64,000 nt of DNA from CAVQZA01 sp963724805 (GTDB lineage: Bacteria; Actinomycetota; Thermoleophilia; Gaiellales; Gaiellaceae): the NCBI GenBank assembly GCA_963724805.1, contig CAVRWA010000001.1, positions 124,001-188,000 on the forward strand, in the 5' to 3' direction. The notes under the pieces were generated by a model. That model made no database searches, had not been told where the DNA came from, and saw only the letters and a program-made list of their open reading frames with translations. Positions 8,694-17,156 of the stretch are shown here, piece after piece. Position 1 is the first letter of the stretch; each line of letters starts with the position of its first letter. The position numbers were made by a program, and so were the translations under genes.

Positions 8694-9206
8694 CTACGCC
8701 GGGGAGGCGAGCATCCCGACCTCCGCGCAGAACTCGGCGACGGTCAGGATCTTCGTGCGGCAGAGCTGCTGAAGGACCTCGCGCCGGTCGCCCGTGATGA
8801 ACTCCGTTGTGTTCTCGGTGACGAGCACGTCGCGGCCTTCACGTACGTGCGCCTCCAGGATCATCGCGTCGAGAAGGTGATGATGGTTCCCCTCCGAGAG
8901 CGCCTCGCGCAACGGCGATCCGAGAGGCGGGAAGCCACCACTGCTGAAGATCTGAAGTACCTGCTCCAACATCGGTCCGCTCTCCTCCGACCCCGCGGCC
9001 GCCACGCCGGCCCGCCACTCGCCCAGGACCGCCGACTCCCGAACCTGCGAGCCGGTCGTCGCGCTCGGCCATCCCTCCGTCTCCCGGTCGGTCACCGTCG
9101 TGTAGTCCAGTTCAACGTCGAGGCCCGCGCACGCCTCGTCGATCCGAGGCCGATGTGTGATCGTGCCGGTGTCCAGCGTTACTCGTAGCGCCACGTTGAG
9201 CGGCAT
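8694..9206 (-). CDS. PIN-like domain protein
   Basis: 170 residues. The N-terminus VALRVTLDTGTIT is a beta strand with an Asp as in PIN nucleases (strand 1, metal ligand). The C-terminal half carries HLLDAMILEAHVREGRDVLVTENTTEFI, matching the D-A-x-I...D-x-x-V-T-x-D/N region of PIN-like proteins. The final ligand position is ENT rather than the usual D, so activity is uncertain. No antitoxin-like gene is adjacent, so calling it a VapC toxin is not supported. It lies just 3' of tRNA-Val, next to nuclease and integrase relics, which suggests imported DNA. Confidence 0.5.
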   Translation of the reverse strand: MPLNVALRVTLDTGTITHRPRIDEACAGLDVELDYTTVTDRETEGWPSATTGSQVRESAVLGEWRAGVAAAGSEESGPMLEQVLQIFSSGGFPPLGSPLREALSEGNHHHLLDAMILEAHVREGRDVLVTENTTEFITGDRREVLQQLCRTKILTVAEFCAEVGMLASPA

Positions 9207-9279
9207 CCTTGCACCTCACCGTTCCAGATCCGTTCCAGAGCAGCCCCCGAGCACCCCGTGTCAGCTTCCAGGCCCAGAG

Positions 9280-9304
9280 AAAAGGCCCCGTTACCAGGGC
9301 CTTT
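9280..9304 (-). terminator. Intrinsic terminator of tRNA-Val
   Basis: Read on the minus strand, AAGGCCC - loop TGGTAAC - GGGGCCTTTT begins about 7 nt after the tRNA 3' end, a compact hairpin with a T tract. Confidence 0.6.
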
Positions 9305-9310
9305 CCAGGT

Positions 9311-9382
9311 GGGCGGTGCAGGTCTCGAACCTGCGACCTCCTGCGTGTAAAGCAGGCGCTCTTCCAACTGAGCTAACCGCCC
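9311..9382 (-). tRNA. tRNA-Val (anticodon TAC)
   Basis: A full cloverleaf is readable: acceptor GGGCGGT/ACCGCCC (7 bp), D-arm GCTC...GAGC, anticodon stem CCTGC/GCAGG with loop TTTACAC (anticodon TAC), and T-arm GCAGG-TTCGAGA-CCTGC. CCA is not encoded. The first 10 nt of the tRNA overlap the end of the NhaA-fusion gene on the same strand, whose stop codon is at 9373-9375. Confidence 0.96.
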
Positions 9383-11265
9383 GACGGCGCAGAGGATAGA
9401 CGCGCGCGCTGAAGCGCGGCGCGGACGGCCGCGGTCAGCGTGTCGATGTCGTACGCGCCCTGGTGGCGGCGATCGTTGATGAAGAACGTCGGCGTGCCGG
9501 TGACGCCGCTCATGTCGGCGGTGTCGATGTCCTCGGCCACGCGCGAGGCGTAGACGCGGCGGCGCAGCTCGTCGGTGAACCGCTCGACGTTGAGCCCGAG
9601 TTGTCCGGCGTAGCCGACGAGGTCCATCGGTCTCAGCGCGTCCTGGTGCTCGAACAGCAGGTCGTGCATCTCCCAGAACTTGCCCTGCGCCGCGGCTGCC
9701 TCCGCCGCCTCCGCCGCCAGCTGGGCGTTCGGATGGACGTCGGCGAGCGGCAGGTGGCGGAACACGTAGCGCAGGTCGTCGCCGAACTCCTCGACGACCT
9801 CGCGCACCACCGGCTCGGCGCGGCCGCAGTACGGGCACTCGAAGTCGCCGTACTCGACCAGCGTGACGGGCGCGTCGTCGGAGCCGCGGACGTGATCTCG
9901 CTCGGCGTCGACGGGCACGGCGAGATCGACGAGCCTCTCCGAGGTCCCGGTAGTGAAGCGCACCGGCAACAGTCGGACAAGCCGGAAGGCAAGCCAGCCG
10001 AGCACGGAAGCCGCGAGCGCGGCGGTGAGCACGCCGACCTTCGCCTCCTGCAGCTGCTCGCCGTGGAAGGCGAGGCTCGCGATCAGCAGCGAAACGGTGA
10101 AGCCGATCCCCGCGACGACGCCGCTGCTGACGAGGGGCGCCCAGCCGACGGGCAGCCTCAGGCCCGGGCGCAGCCGGGACAGGATCCAGGTTGCGCCCGC
10201 GATCCCGACCGGCTTCCCGACGACGTAGCCGACGACGATCCCGAGCGTGACCGACGAGGTGAAGGAGCTCCGGAGGAGCGTGCGGCTGATCGGGATGCCG
10301 GCGTTTGCGAGCGCGAAGAGCGGCACGATCGCGTAGCTCGTCCACGGGTGCCACAGGTTCTGGAGCCGCTCGTTCGGCGAGACCGAGAGCACCAGGCTCC
10401 GCTGGGCGGTGCGGGCCAGCTCCGGCGTCGGCTGCTCCCGGAACGAGCGGAACAGGTTCGTGGCGCGCTCGAGGTCGAGGCGCGTTGCGGGATAGGCGTA
10501 GGTCAGCAGGCCCATCGCAAGGCCGACGATCACCGGCTCGACACCCGACTCGTAGACCGCCACCCACATCGCCGCGCCGATCGCCCCGTAGAGGACGCCG
10601 CGACGAACCTCCAGCGATCGCAGCACGAGCACCACCACGAGGAGCACCGCCGCGACCGCGAGGTAGCCGAACGCGACGTCGTGCGAGTAGGCGATGCCGA
10701 TCACGAGCAGGGCGACGAGGTCGTCCACGACCACCACTGTGAGCATGAACACGCGCAGCCGGTCCGGGCAGGCGCGCCCGACGAGCGCGAGGACGCCCAG
10801 CGCGAACGCCGTGTCAGTCGACATCGCCGCACCCCAGCCGGACGCCCCCGACCCACCGGCGTTGAACGCGAGGTAGATCAGGATCGGCACCGTCAGCCCG
10901 CCGAGCCCGGCCACCAGCGGCAGCATCGCGCGGCGCCGCTCGCGCAAGTCGCCGACGTCGAACTCGCGCCGTGCCTCGAGGCCGATCACGAGGAAGAAGA
11001 ACGTCATCAGGCCGTTGTTGACCCAGCCGTGCAGATCCTGGCCGATCCCGTGGCTCCCGACGCGAATCGAGAGCTCGGTGGCCCAGAGGGACTGGTACGA
11101 CGACCAGTCGACGTTGGCCCACAGGAGCGCGGCGACCGTGGCGCCGAGGAGGAAGAGCGAGCTGCCGACCTCGGTGCCGAGAAACGAGCGGACGGGTAGC
11201 GCGAGGTTGCGAGCCCAGACCGTCCGGCCGGTCAGCGCCGGCGCCGCTGCTCCCGCGTCAGCCAT
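9373..11265 (-). CDS. nhaA: Na+/H+ antiporter NhaA fused to a DsbA-like thioredoxin domain
   Basis: Residues ~20-420 are a full NhaA antiporter with about 12 membrane helices. Motifs include the DTAFALGVLAL segment with the essential helix-V aspartates (VVDDLVALLVIG). After a short linker, residues ~445-620 form a DsbA/thioredoxin-like domain with YGDFECPYCG (active CPYC) and the cis-Pro loop GVTGTPTFFIN. NhaA-thioredoxin fusions are known in actinobacteria; the function of the fusion is not settled, and the Trx part may act in redox protection or oxidative folding. The stop codon lies inside the tRNA-Val gene. Divergent from the flavoenzyme gene at 11348. Confidence 0.94.
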   Translation of the reverse strand: MADAGAAAPALTGRTVWARNLALPVRSFLGTEVGSSLFLLGATVAALLWANVDWSSYQSLWATELSIRVGSHGIGQDLHGWVNNGLMTFFFLVIGLEARREFDVGDLRERRRAMLPLVAGLGGLTVPILIYLAFNAGGSGASGWGAAMSTDTAFALGVLALVGRACPDRLRVFMLTVVVVDDLVALLVIGIAYSHDVAFGYLAVAAVLLVVVLVLRSLEVRRGVLYGAIGAAMWVAVYESGVEPVIVGLAMGLLTYAYPATRLDLERATNLFRSFREQPTPELARTAQRSLVLSVSPNERLQNLWHPWTSYAIVPLFALANAGIPISRTLLRSSFTSSVTLGIVVGYVVGKPVGIAGATWILSRLRPGLRLPVGWAPLVSSGVVAGIGFTVSLLIASLAFHGEQLQEAKVGVLTAALAASVLGWLAFRLVRLLPVRFTTGTSERLVDLAVPVDAERDHVRGSDDAPVTLVEYGDFECPYCGRAEPVVREVVEEFGDDLRYVFRHLPLADVHPNAQLAAEAAEAAAAQGKFWEMHDLLFEHQDALRPMDLVGYAGQLGLNVERFTDELRRRVYASRVAEDIDTADMSGVTGTPTFFINDRRHQGAYDIDTLTAAVRAALQRARLSSAPSGG

Positions 11266-11312
11266 TCCCCTACGCTAACTCGCCTGGGTCGGTTCTCTAC
11301 GTGGGCGCTTCC

Positions 11313-11341
11313 TTGACTCCGACCACGCAGGGTGGTGACAT
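11313..11341 (+). promoter_or_regulatory. Promoter: TTGACT, 17-bp spacer, TGACAT
   Basis: TTGACT (11313-11318), 17 nt, TGACAT. The block TTGACTCCG...AGGGTGGT..CAT recurs at 14382-14410 with the same 17-bp spacer. A transcript starting about 7 nt after the -10 would begin at or next to ATG 11348, so this mRNA is probably leaderless. Confidence 0.5.
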
Positions 11342-11347
11342 GGCGCG

Positions 11348-12943
11348 ATGACCGATCTCCATGACGCCCTAACACGGTTGCTCCCGCCCGGCCTCTCCGA
11401 GGACGAGTTCTCCCGCGCGCTCGAGGCATTCGCCGGCGCGGTCGGCGCCGAGCACGTCCTGACGAGCGAGGAGCAGCTCGTCGAGTGGCGCGACCCGTTC
11501 GCGTTCGCGACCTGGGACGAGTACACGGCCTCGGCCGTGGTGATGCCCGAGACCGTCGAGGAGATCCAGGAGATCGTCCGGATCGCGAACCGCTTCAAGG
11601 TGCCGCTCTGGACCCACTCGGTCGGCAAGAACAACGGCTACGGCGGCCCGGCGCCGCGGGTGCGCGGCTCGGTGATCCTCAGCCTCCGGCGGATGAACAA
11701 GGTGCTCGAGATCAACGAGGAGTGCGCCTACGCGGTCGTCGAGCCCGGCGTCCGCTGGTTCGACCTCTACGACGCTCTGCAGGCGGGCGGCCACAAGCTG
11801 ATGGTCTCTGTGCCGGATCTCGGCTGGGGCAGCGTGATCGGCAACACGCTCGACCATGGCGTCAGCTACACGCCCTACGGCGACCACCAGGCCAGCCAGT
11901 GCGGGATGGAGGTCGTGCTCCCGAACGGCGACCTGATGCGCACCGGCATGGGCGCGATGAGCGGGAACCGCGCGTGGAACGTCTACAAACGCGGGCTCGG
12001 CCCGTCGCCCGACGGCATGTTCATGCAGTCCAACTTCGGCATCGTCACGAAGATGGGCGTCTGGCTGATGCCCGAGCCCGAGTGCTACATGCCGCTCTGG
12101 CTCAAGGTCTGGAACGACGCCGACCTCGAGGCGGTCGTCGACACCCTGCGCAAGCTGATGCTCGACCGCACGATCGAGAACGTGCCGCAGATCATGAACA
12201 CGGTGTGCCTCGCGTCGGTGATCTCGAAGCGCAACCTCTGGTACCAGGGCGAGGGCCCGATGCCCGACTCGGCGATCGACGAGATGGCGCGCGGGCTCGA
12301 CATCGGCCGCTGGATCATGCGCTTCGCGCTCTACGGGGACGAGAACGTCGTCGACCTCCGCTTCGCGAAGATCAAGGCGGCGTTCGAAGCGGCCGTTCCC
12401 GGCGCCGAGGTCTGGGGGCAGAAGTACACCCCCGCCGAGATCCCCGGACTCGAGCACCCCGCCGAGCGCGTCCAGGGCGGCGTCCCGAACCTCGACCTGA
12501 ACCAGATGACCGGCTGGTACGGTGGCGACGAGGGCGGTCACATCGGATTCTCGCCCGTCGGCCCGCTGACCGGCCGTGACTCGCTCGCGCTCCGCACGCT
12601 GCTGCGCCGGATGATCGAGGAGGCGGGGCTCGATTACATCGGCGTCCTGATCCCCGTCAACGCGCGCTGCTTCATCCACATCACGATGGTCATCTTCGAC
12701 ACGAAGGACGAGGCGCAGACGCGCGCGGCGTACGACGTCAGCAAGCGGCTCGTCCCCGAGGCGGCGAAGCTCGGCTTCGGCGAGTACCGGGCGCACCTCG
12801 ACTTCATGGACCTCGCCGCGGAGCAGTACGACTTCAACGACCACGTCTACCGGCGCTTCAACGAGACGATCAAGGACGCGCTCGACCCGAACGGGATCCT
12901 CTCGCCCGGCAAGCAGGGGATCTGGCCGCAGGGGATGCGCTAG
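11348..12943 (+). CDS. FAD-dependent oxidase of the vanillyl-alcohol oxidase / 4-cresol dehydrogenase type
   Basis: 531 residues. The PCMH-type FAD domain occupies ~40-270, with ASAVVMPETVEEIQEIVRIA, SVGKNNGYGGPAPR and VPDLGWGSVIGNTLDHGVSY; the cap domain follows. The order and GNTLDHGVSYTPYGDH motif fit the VAO/PCMH subgroup acting on para-substituted phenols. This group oxidises or hydroxylates 4-alkylphenols; the exact substrate cannot be read. No cytochrome subunit gene is adjacent, which favours an oxidase over a PchC-linked dehydrogenase. No Shine-Dalgarno is visible, in keeping with the leaderless promoter. The stop overlaps the convergent ABC-F gene by 4 nt. Confidence 0.82.
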   Translation: MTDLHDALTRLLPPGLSEDEFSRALEAFAGAVGAEHVLTSEEQLVEWRDPFAFATWDEYTASAVVMPETVEEIQEIVRIANRFKVPLWTHSVGKNNGYGGPAPRVRGSVILSLRRMNKVLEINEECAYAVVEPGVRWFDLYDALQAGGHKLMVSVPDLGWGSVIGNTLDHGVSYTPYGDHQASQCGMEVVLPNGDLMRTGMGAMSGNRAWNVYKRGLGPSPDGMFMQSNFGIVTKMGVWLMPEPECYMPLWLKVWNDADLEAVVDTLRKLMLDRTIENVPQIMNTVCLASVISKRNLWYQGEGPMPDSAIDEMARGLDIGRWIMRFALYGDENVVDLRFAKIKAAFEAAVPGAEVWGQKYTPAEIPGLEHPAERVQGGVPNLDLNQMTGWYGGDEGGHIGFSPVGPLTGRDSLALRTLLRRMIEEAGLDYIGVLIPVNARCFIHITMVIFDTKDEAQTRAAYDVSKRLVPEAAKLGFGEYRAHLDFMDLAAEQYDFNDHVYRRFNETIKDALDPNGILSPGKQGIWPQGMR

Positions 12944-14277
12944 AGCTGAAGCGTCCGGGTCGCCTGGAAGGCCTCCAGGAAGTGCCGGTCGTGGGTCACG
13001 AGCACGACCGTCCCGTCGAAGCTTTCCAGGGCCCCCTCGAGCTGCTCGATCGCCTCGAGATCGAGGTGGTTGGTCGGCTCGTCGAGCACGAGCGCGTTCA
13101 CGCCTCCAGCGGCGAGCAGGGCAAGCGTCGCGCGGCTGCGCTCACCCGGTGAGAGAGTGCGGCCCGGCCGGTGGACGTCGTCGGCGCCGAGCGCGAACTT
13201 GGCGAGCAGCGCCCGCGCCTCGCCCGGCGGGAGCCCGGACGCCGCCGCGAAGGTGTCGAGCAGCGGCGCGTCGCCCGAGAACGGCCCGAGCCCCTGCGGC
13301 AGCTCGCCGAAGACGACCCCGGGGCCGAGCCGCCGCCGACCCGAGGCCAGCTCCACGTCGCCCAGCAGGGCGCGCAGCAGGGTCGTCTTCCCCGTGCCGT
13401 TGCGGCCGAGGATCGCCAGGCGGTCGCCCTGGGTCAGCTCGAGGTCGATCGGCCCGAGCCGGAAGCCGTCGCGCTCGACGACCGCGCCCGTGAGGCTGGC
13501 GACCCGGTCGCCGCCGCGCCTCGCGGGAGTGAGGTCGAGCTGGAGCCGCCACGGCGCCCACGGCTTCTCGACCGGCTCGAGCCGCGAGAGCTTCTTCTCG
13601 AACGCCTTGCCGACGTCCTTGCCCTTCTTCTTCTTGCGACCCTGTCCGTAGCCGCGCTCCTCCCACTGCCGCATCCGCCGCGCCTGCTCTTCTATCCGCG
13701 CGCGCTCGTCCGAGTACCGGCCGTAGGCCGCCTCGTGGCTCGCACTCAGGCGGCTGCGCTCCGCCGCGTACTCGCTCCAGCCGCCGGCGAACTCGCGAAC
13801 GCGCCGCGTCTCCGCCTCGAGCTCGACGATCCGGTTCATCCGCTCGAGGAAGGCGCGGTCGTGCGAGACGACCACGAGCCCGCCCCTGTGGCGGCCGAGG
13901 AACCGCTCGAGTAGCTCCAGCCCCGCGAAGTCGAGGTCGTTCGTCGGCTCGTCGAGCAGGAGCACGTCGGCGTCGGTGGTGAGGATCGCCTGGAGCTGCT
14001 CCCGCGCCGCCTCGCCGCCCGAGCGCCCCGGGACGTGCGCCTCCTGCGCGAGATACGTCACCACCATCGTCGCCGGCTCCCGGCTCACCGCCCCCGAGTC
14101 GGGCTGCTCGAGCCCTGCCAGCAGGCGAAGCAGCGTCGACTTGCCGATCCCGTTCGCGCCGAGCACGCCGATCCTGTCCTTCGGGGACACAGTCAGCGAG
14201 ACGCCGTCGAGAACGACGGTGTCGCCGAAGGACTTGCTGATGCTGCGTGCTGCGAGCACGCCACGAACGCGGGGCAT
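12940..14277 (-). CDS. ABC-F family ATP-binding protein
   Basis: Start ATG 14277 is chosen because GGAGGT precedes it at normal spacing; an upstream in-frame start at 14361 adds only low-complexity residues. Two ABC domains: GANGIGKSTLLRLLAG (Walker A1) with LLLDEPTNDLDFAG, and GRNGTGKTTLLRALLG (Walker A2) with LSPGERSRATLAL and VLDEPTNHLDLEA. A charged linker (QGRKKKKGKD region) sits between. No membrane segment. ABC-F proteins act on the ribosome, in antibiotic protection or translation control. The first domain has a recessed signature sequence (GRSGGEAAREQL). Specific role not determinable. Confidence 0.9.
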   Translation of the reverse strand: MPRVRGVLAARSISKSFGDTVVLDGVSLTVSPKDRIGVLGANGIGKSTLLRLLAGLEQPDSGAVSREPATMVVTYLAQEAHVPGRSGGEAAREQLQAILTTDADVLLLDEPTNDLDFAGLELLERFLGRHRGGLVVVSHDRAFLERMNRIVELEAETRRVREFAGGWSEYAAERSRLSASHEAAYGRYSDERARIEEQARRMRQWEERGYGQGRKKKKGKDVGKAFEKKLSRLEPVEKPWAPWRLQLDLTPARRGGDRVASLTGAVVERDGFRLGPIDLELTQGDRLAILGRNGTGKTTLLRALLGDVELASGRRRLGPGVVFGELPQGLGPFSGDAPLLDTFAAASGLPPGEARALLAKFALGADDVHRPGRTLSPGERSRATLALLAAGGVNALVLDEPTNHLDLEAIEQLEGALESFDGTVVLVTHDRHFLEAFQATRTLQL

Positions 14278-14381
14278 GGGCTGACCACCTCCAGAGCCGG
14301 AAGGACGAGGGCCGGGTATCGGGTCAGCGTGTGCGCATACGTAGGAGCTCTCGCTCCGCACCGAAGATTAGCGCGCGTCCC

Positions 14382-14410
14382 TTGACTCCGCCGCGGAAGG
14401 GTGGTCCCAT
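14382..14410 (+). promoter_or_regulatory. Promoter: TTGACT, 17-bp spacer, TCCCAT
   Basis: TTGACT (14382-14387), 17 nt, TCCCAT (14405-14410), the same block as at 11313. The predicted start coincides with the GTG of the mini-ORF at 14417. Confidence 0.45.
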
Positions 14411-14416
14411 GCTCCG

Positions 14417-14452
14417 GTGACTAAGCTCCAAGCCGCCGGGGCGCTGTCGTAG
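14417..14452 (+). CDS. Leaderless 11-codon upstream ORF, stop abutting the next start
   Basis: GTG 14417 lies about 7 nt after the -10 of the promoter. It encodes VTKLQAAGALS and ends TAG at 14450-14452; the next gene starts at ATG 14453 with no Shine-Dalgarno of its own. This is the layout of a leaderless upstream ORF that delivers ribosomes to the next start by termination-reinitiation. Positions are seen directly; the function is inferred. Confidence 0.4.
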   Translation: MTKLQAAGALS

Positions 14453-15415
14453 ATGTCGAACTTCACCGCCCTCGAGGTCGTGATCGGGCTTGCGTTCGTC
14501 TACTTCGTGCTCGCCCTCGTCTGCTCGGCGGTCGCCGAGATCGTCTCGTCACTGCAGAGGAAACGCGCGAAGATGCTGGTGGCTGGGCTCGAGAATCTCT
14601 TCAGCGGGGCCGATACGATCACCCCGGAGGGGCAGGATCTCGCGAAGCTGTTCTGGAAGCACCCGCTGGTCCAAGGGCTCGTCCACCCTAGGAGCAGCGC
14701 ACCTTCCGGCGAGGCCGAGCTCCAGAAGGATGGGAAGGGACCTGCCTACATCCCAGCGCGCACCTTCGTCTCAGCCCTCCTCGACCTGGGCGCGAGGAAT
14801 ACGAAGGCCGCGACGGACGCGCCCAACGAAGAGAAGCTGACCGACGTCGTGCTCGGCACGAAGCTCGTCGACGCGATCAACGGGATCCCAAGCGCACCCC
14901 TCCGGCAGGCGCTCCTTGCGATCTACAAGGATGCCGACGGCGAGCTGGAAGCGTTCGGGCGCGGTGCCGAGAAGTGGTACGACGACGCGATGGACCGGGT
15001 GTCCGGCTGGTACAAGCGACACATCCAGGCCGTACTCTGGGTCATCGCGATCCTCGTCGTCCTGTTCCTGAACGTCGACACGCTCCAGATCGCGAGCACG
15101 CTCTGGAAGGATCCGACGAAGCGCGCCGCGCTGGTCGCACGCGCGGACACGGCCGTCAAGCAAGGGCCGGGGTCGGTCGACGTCAGCAAGACCGTCAGCT
15201 CGATCGAGCTCCCGCTCGGCTGGAAGCTCAAGTTCGGCAAGGACCCGCAGGAGATCCCCAACCACACGCTCGGCGTCTTCGCCAAGCTGATCGGGCTCCT
15301 GTTGACTGCAGCGGCCCTCTCGCTCGGAGCGCCCTTCTGGTTCGACCTGCTCAGTAAGTTCATGAGCGTCCGCGGCACCGGACCTCCACCGGCGCCCACG
15401 GGCGGCGGTTCCTAG
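14453..15415 (+). CDS. Membrane protein of unknown function (three helices)
   Basis: 320 residues. N-terminal helix (~7-27, VVIGLAFVYFVLALVCSAVA), a large soluble domain (~30-180), a central helix (~188-206, AVLWVIAILVVLFLNVDTL) and a final helix (~275-298, LLLTAAALSLGAPFWFDLL). The ends are cytoplasmic-looking, closing with a Pro/Gly tail. The EIVSSLQRKRAKML and GAPFWFDLLSKFMSVR patterns recur in uncharacterised bacterial membrane proteins, but I cannot assign a function. Start is fixed by the abutting mini-ORF stop. Confidence 0.6.
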   Translation: MSNFTALEVVIGLAFVYFVLALVCSAVAEIVSSLQRKRAKMLVAGLENLFSGADTITPEGQDLAKLFWKHPLVQGLVHPRSSAPSGEAELQKDGKGPAYIPARTFVSALLDLGARNTKAATDAPNEEKLTDVVLGTKLVDAINGIPSAPLRQALLAIYKDADGELEAFGRGAEKWYDDAMDRVSGWYKRHIQAVLWVIAILVVLFLNVDTLQIASTLWKDPTKRAALVARADTAVKQGPGSVDVSKTVSSIELPLGWKLKFGKDPQEIPNHTLGVFAKLIGLLLTAAALSLGAPFWFDLLSKFMSVRGTGPPPAPTGGGS

Positions 15416-15575
15416 AAGCTCTGACTGAATGACCACGCGCCGACGGGGTGCGATGGGTGCGTGCGATGCAAGGACGCAGGGAGCGGCGATAGCAGCGCTA
15501 TCGGCGCGACCGAGGACGCGGCAGCGTGCGTGCACAGCGCGGCCCGGTGGCCCGTGCTCGTTCTGTTAGAGGTTC

Positions 15576-16634
15576 TTAGTCTCGAACGGTAACGGCCACC
15601 CGCTGCGGGCTGTTGTTCGCGTAGCCGCCGACGTTCCAGCTCGACTCGAGCGGCTGCGCGTTCCCGGCCTCGTCGGTCGCCCGGCAGCAGAGCGTGTACC
15701 GACCCTCTGTGGCGAGCCACGGGAAGGTCCACGAGCACCACGCCCAGGGTGAGTCGAGGTCGCGGCTCGTCGCGGCGGCCTCCCAGCTGTCACCACCGTC
15801 GAGGCTGACCTCGACACGAGCGATCGGAGCGTGCCCCGACCAGGCCCTTCCCTGAAGGACGTGCTCGCCGGCATCCAGGATCCGCTCGCGGGTGAGGAAC
15901 TCCGGCATCCCCGGCGGCACCATCAGCGCGCGCGGGAGCATCCGGGTCAGCGGGGCCCCGGGGTCCTGCTCGTCGCGGCGGAGACGGTAGGAGTGGTCCT
16001 GCTGGTACCCGTCGAACGCGTAGTCGATGGCGGTCACCGAGCTCACCCACTTCACGTTGGCCATCCCGTACCAGCCGGGCACGATCAGACGCAACGGGAA
16101 GCCGTGCTGCGGCAGGAGCGGCGCGCCGTTCATCTCGTAGACGAGCAGCGCGTCCCCGCTCATCACCTCGCCCACGGTCAGGCTGCGCTGGTAGCTCTGC
16201 TCGACACCGCCCTCGACGCCACGGTCGAGCCCCGTGAAGAGGATCTCCAGGGCGCCTACGCCGAGGCCGGCCTCCTCGAGAACGCTTCGGAGCGGCACGC
16301 CCCGCCAGCGTGCGGTGCCGACCGCCTCGAGCAGCCACGGCTGGCTGGCCGGCATCGGCTCGAAGCGCGCGCGCCCGTTCCCGGCGCATTCCATCGTCGA
16401 GCACACCTCGACCGCTTCCCGGCGCCGCAGATCGGCAGCCGTGAGCGAGAGCGGGCGCTCGACCTCGCCCGCGACCTCGAGCCGCCAGCTCCCCTCGTCC
16501 ACGACCGGGATGTCGTAGTGGGTAAGAAGGTAGTGGAGGCCTGTCGGCGTAAGGGGGTGGCGCAGCGCCTCGAGCGGCATGCCGTGATTCCGCGTCGCGA
16601 GCTGGACCGCCTGGACCGTCGAGAACTCGGCCAT
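15576..16634 (-). CDS. Sulfite oxidase-like molybdopterin oxidoreductase
   Basis: 352 residues. The Mo-pterin domain (~20-230) has the Cys ligand in STMECAGNGR and the LPQHGFPLRLIVPGWYGMANVKW motif typical of the sulfite-oxidase family. The C-terminal dimerisation domain (~240-345) carries VEVSLDGGDSWEAA and WAWCSWTFPW. No heme or signal peptide is present, so it is a cytoplasmic, cofactor-minimal form; no Tat motif is seen. Substrate may be sulfite or another compound. The GFA-type gene lies 32 bp upstream on the same strand, so the two may share a transcript. Confidence 0.88.
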   Translation of the reverse strand: MAEFSTVQAVQLATRNHGMPLEALRHPLTPTGLHYLLTHYDIPVVDEGSWRLEVAGEVERPLSLTAADLRRREAVEVCSTMECAGNGRARFEPMPASQPWLLEAVGTARWRGVPLRSVLEEAGLGVGALEILFTGLDRGVEGGVEQSYQRSLTVGEVMSGDALLVYEMNGAPLLPQHGFPLRLIVPGWYGMANVKWVSSVTAIDYAFDGYQQDHSYRLRRDEQDPGAPLTRMLPRALMVPPGMPEFLTRERILDAGEHVLQGRAWSGHAPIARVEVSLDGGDSWEAAATSRDLDSPWAWCSWTFPWLATEGRYTLCCRATDEAGNAQPLESSWNVGGYANNSPQRVAVTVRD

Positions 16635-16666
16635 GGCCGCAGCCTACTGACCGACGAATGGTTGGG

Positions 16667-17059
16667 CTAGGTCGCGTGCCCCTCGAACTGCGGCAGGTCG
16701 TCGGTGATCTCGAACCACGGTGCCTTGGAGCCGACCCAGATGTGATGGGTCGGACGGATCGAGGGCTCGTCCACGAGCGAGCCCATCCCGACATGCACCC
16801 ATGCGTCGCCCCGCACGACGGAGTAGAGGAACGAGCCGCACCCCCTGCAGCGGCGGTCCGAGCCGTGGACCGTCAGGTCGTCCAGGCCCTCGGTGACCTC
16901 GAGCTTCTCCACCTCGATCCCCGCGATGGACTTGAAGGCCGAGCCGGTCGCCGCGCGACAGCGCGAGCAGTGGCAGTTCATCGAGTAGACGAACGCGTCC
17001 TCGACCTCGTAGCGGACAGTGCCGCACTGGCACTGCCCCACGAGCACGCGCGCGCTCAT
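16667..17059 (-). CDS. GFA-family zinc protein (glutathione-dependent formaldehyde-activating type)
   Basis: 130 residues; ATG 17059 gives the standard family N-terminus GQCQCGTVRYEV. Zinc ligands are visible as CQC, CHCSRCR and CRGCGS, the complete Gfa/CENP-V pattern. Most members are not true formaldehyde-glutathione enzymes, so only the fold is sure. It lies between a GH3 glycosidase and a sulfite-oxidase-like gene on the same strand. Confidence 0.85.
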   Translation of the reverse strand: MSARVLVGQCQCGTVRYEVEDAFVYSMNCHCSRCRAATGSAFKSIAGIEVEKLEVTEGLDDLTVHGSDRRCRGCGSFLYSVVRGDAWVHVGMGSLVDEPSIRPTHHIWVGSKAPWFEITDDLPQFEGHAT

Positions 17060-17156
17060 ACGCGCCCCTCGCCGGCGGCGGCTCCCGCCGGGCGGAGCCC
17101 GGCTCCGCCGCCGCCTGGCGCGGAACGCGCAAGCAAACGGGTCGACACCGGACGCC

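Noticed and set aside
8694..9206. VapC toxin of a toxin-antitoxin pair
   Set aside because: No antitoxin gene adjoins and the last acidic ligand is changed.
9463..11199. Long plus-strand frame opposite nhaA
   Set aside because: Arg/Asp/Glu-rich antisense of a clear NhaA-DsbA gene, typical of high-GC DNA.
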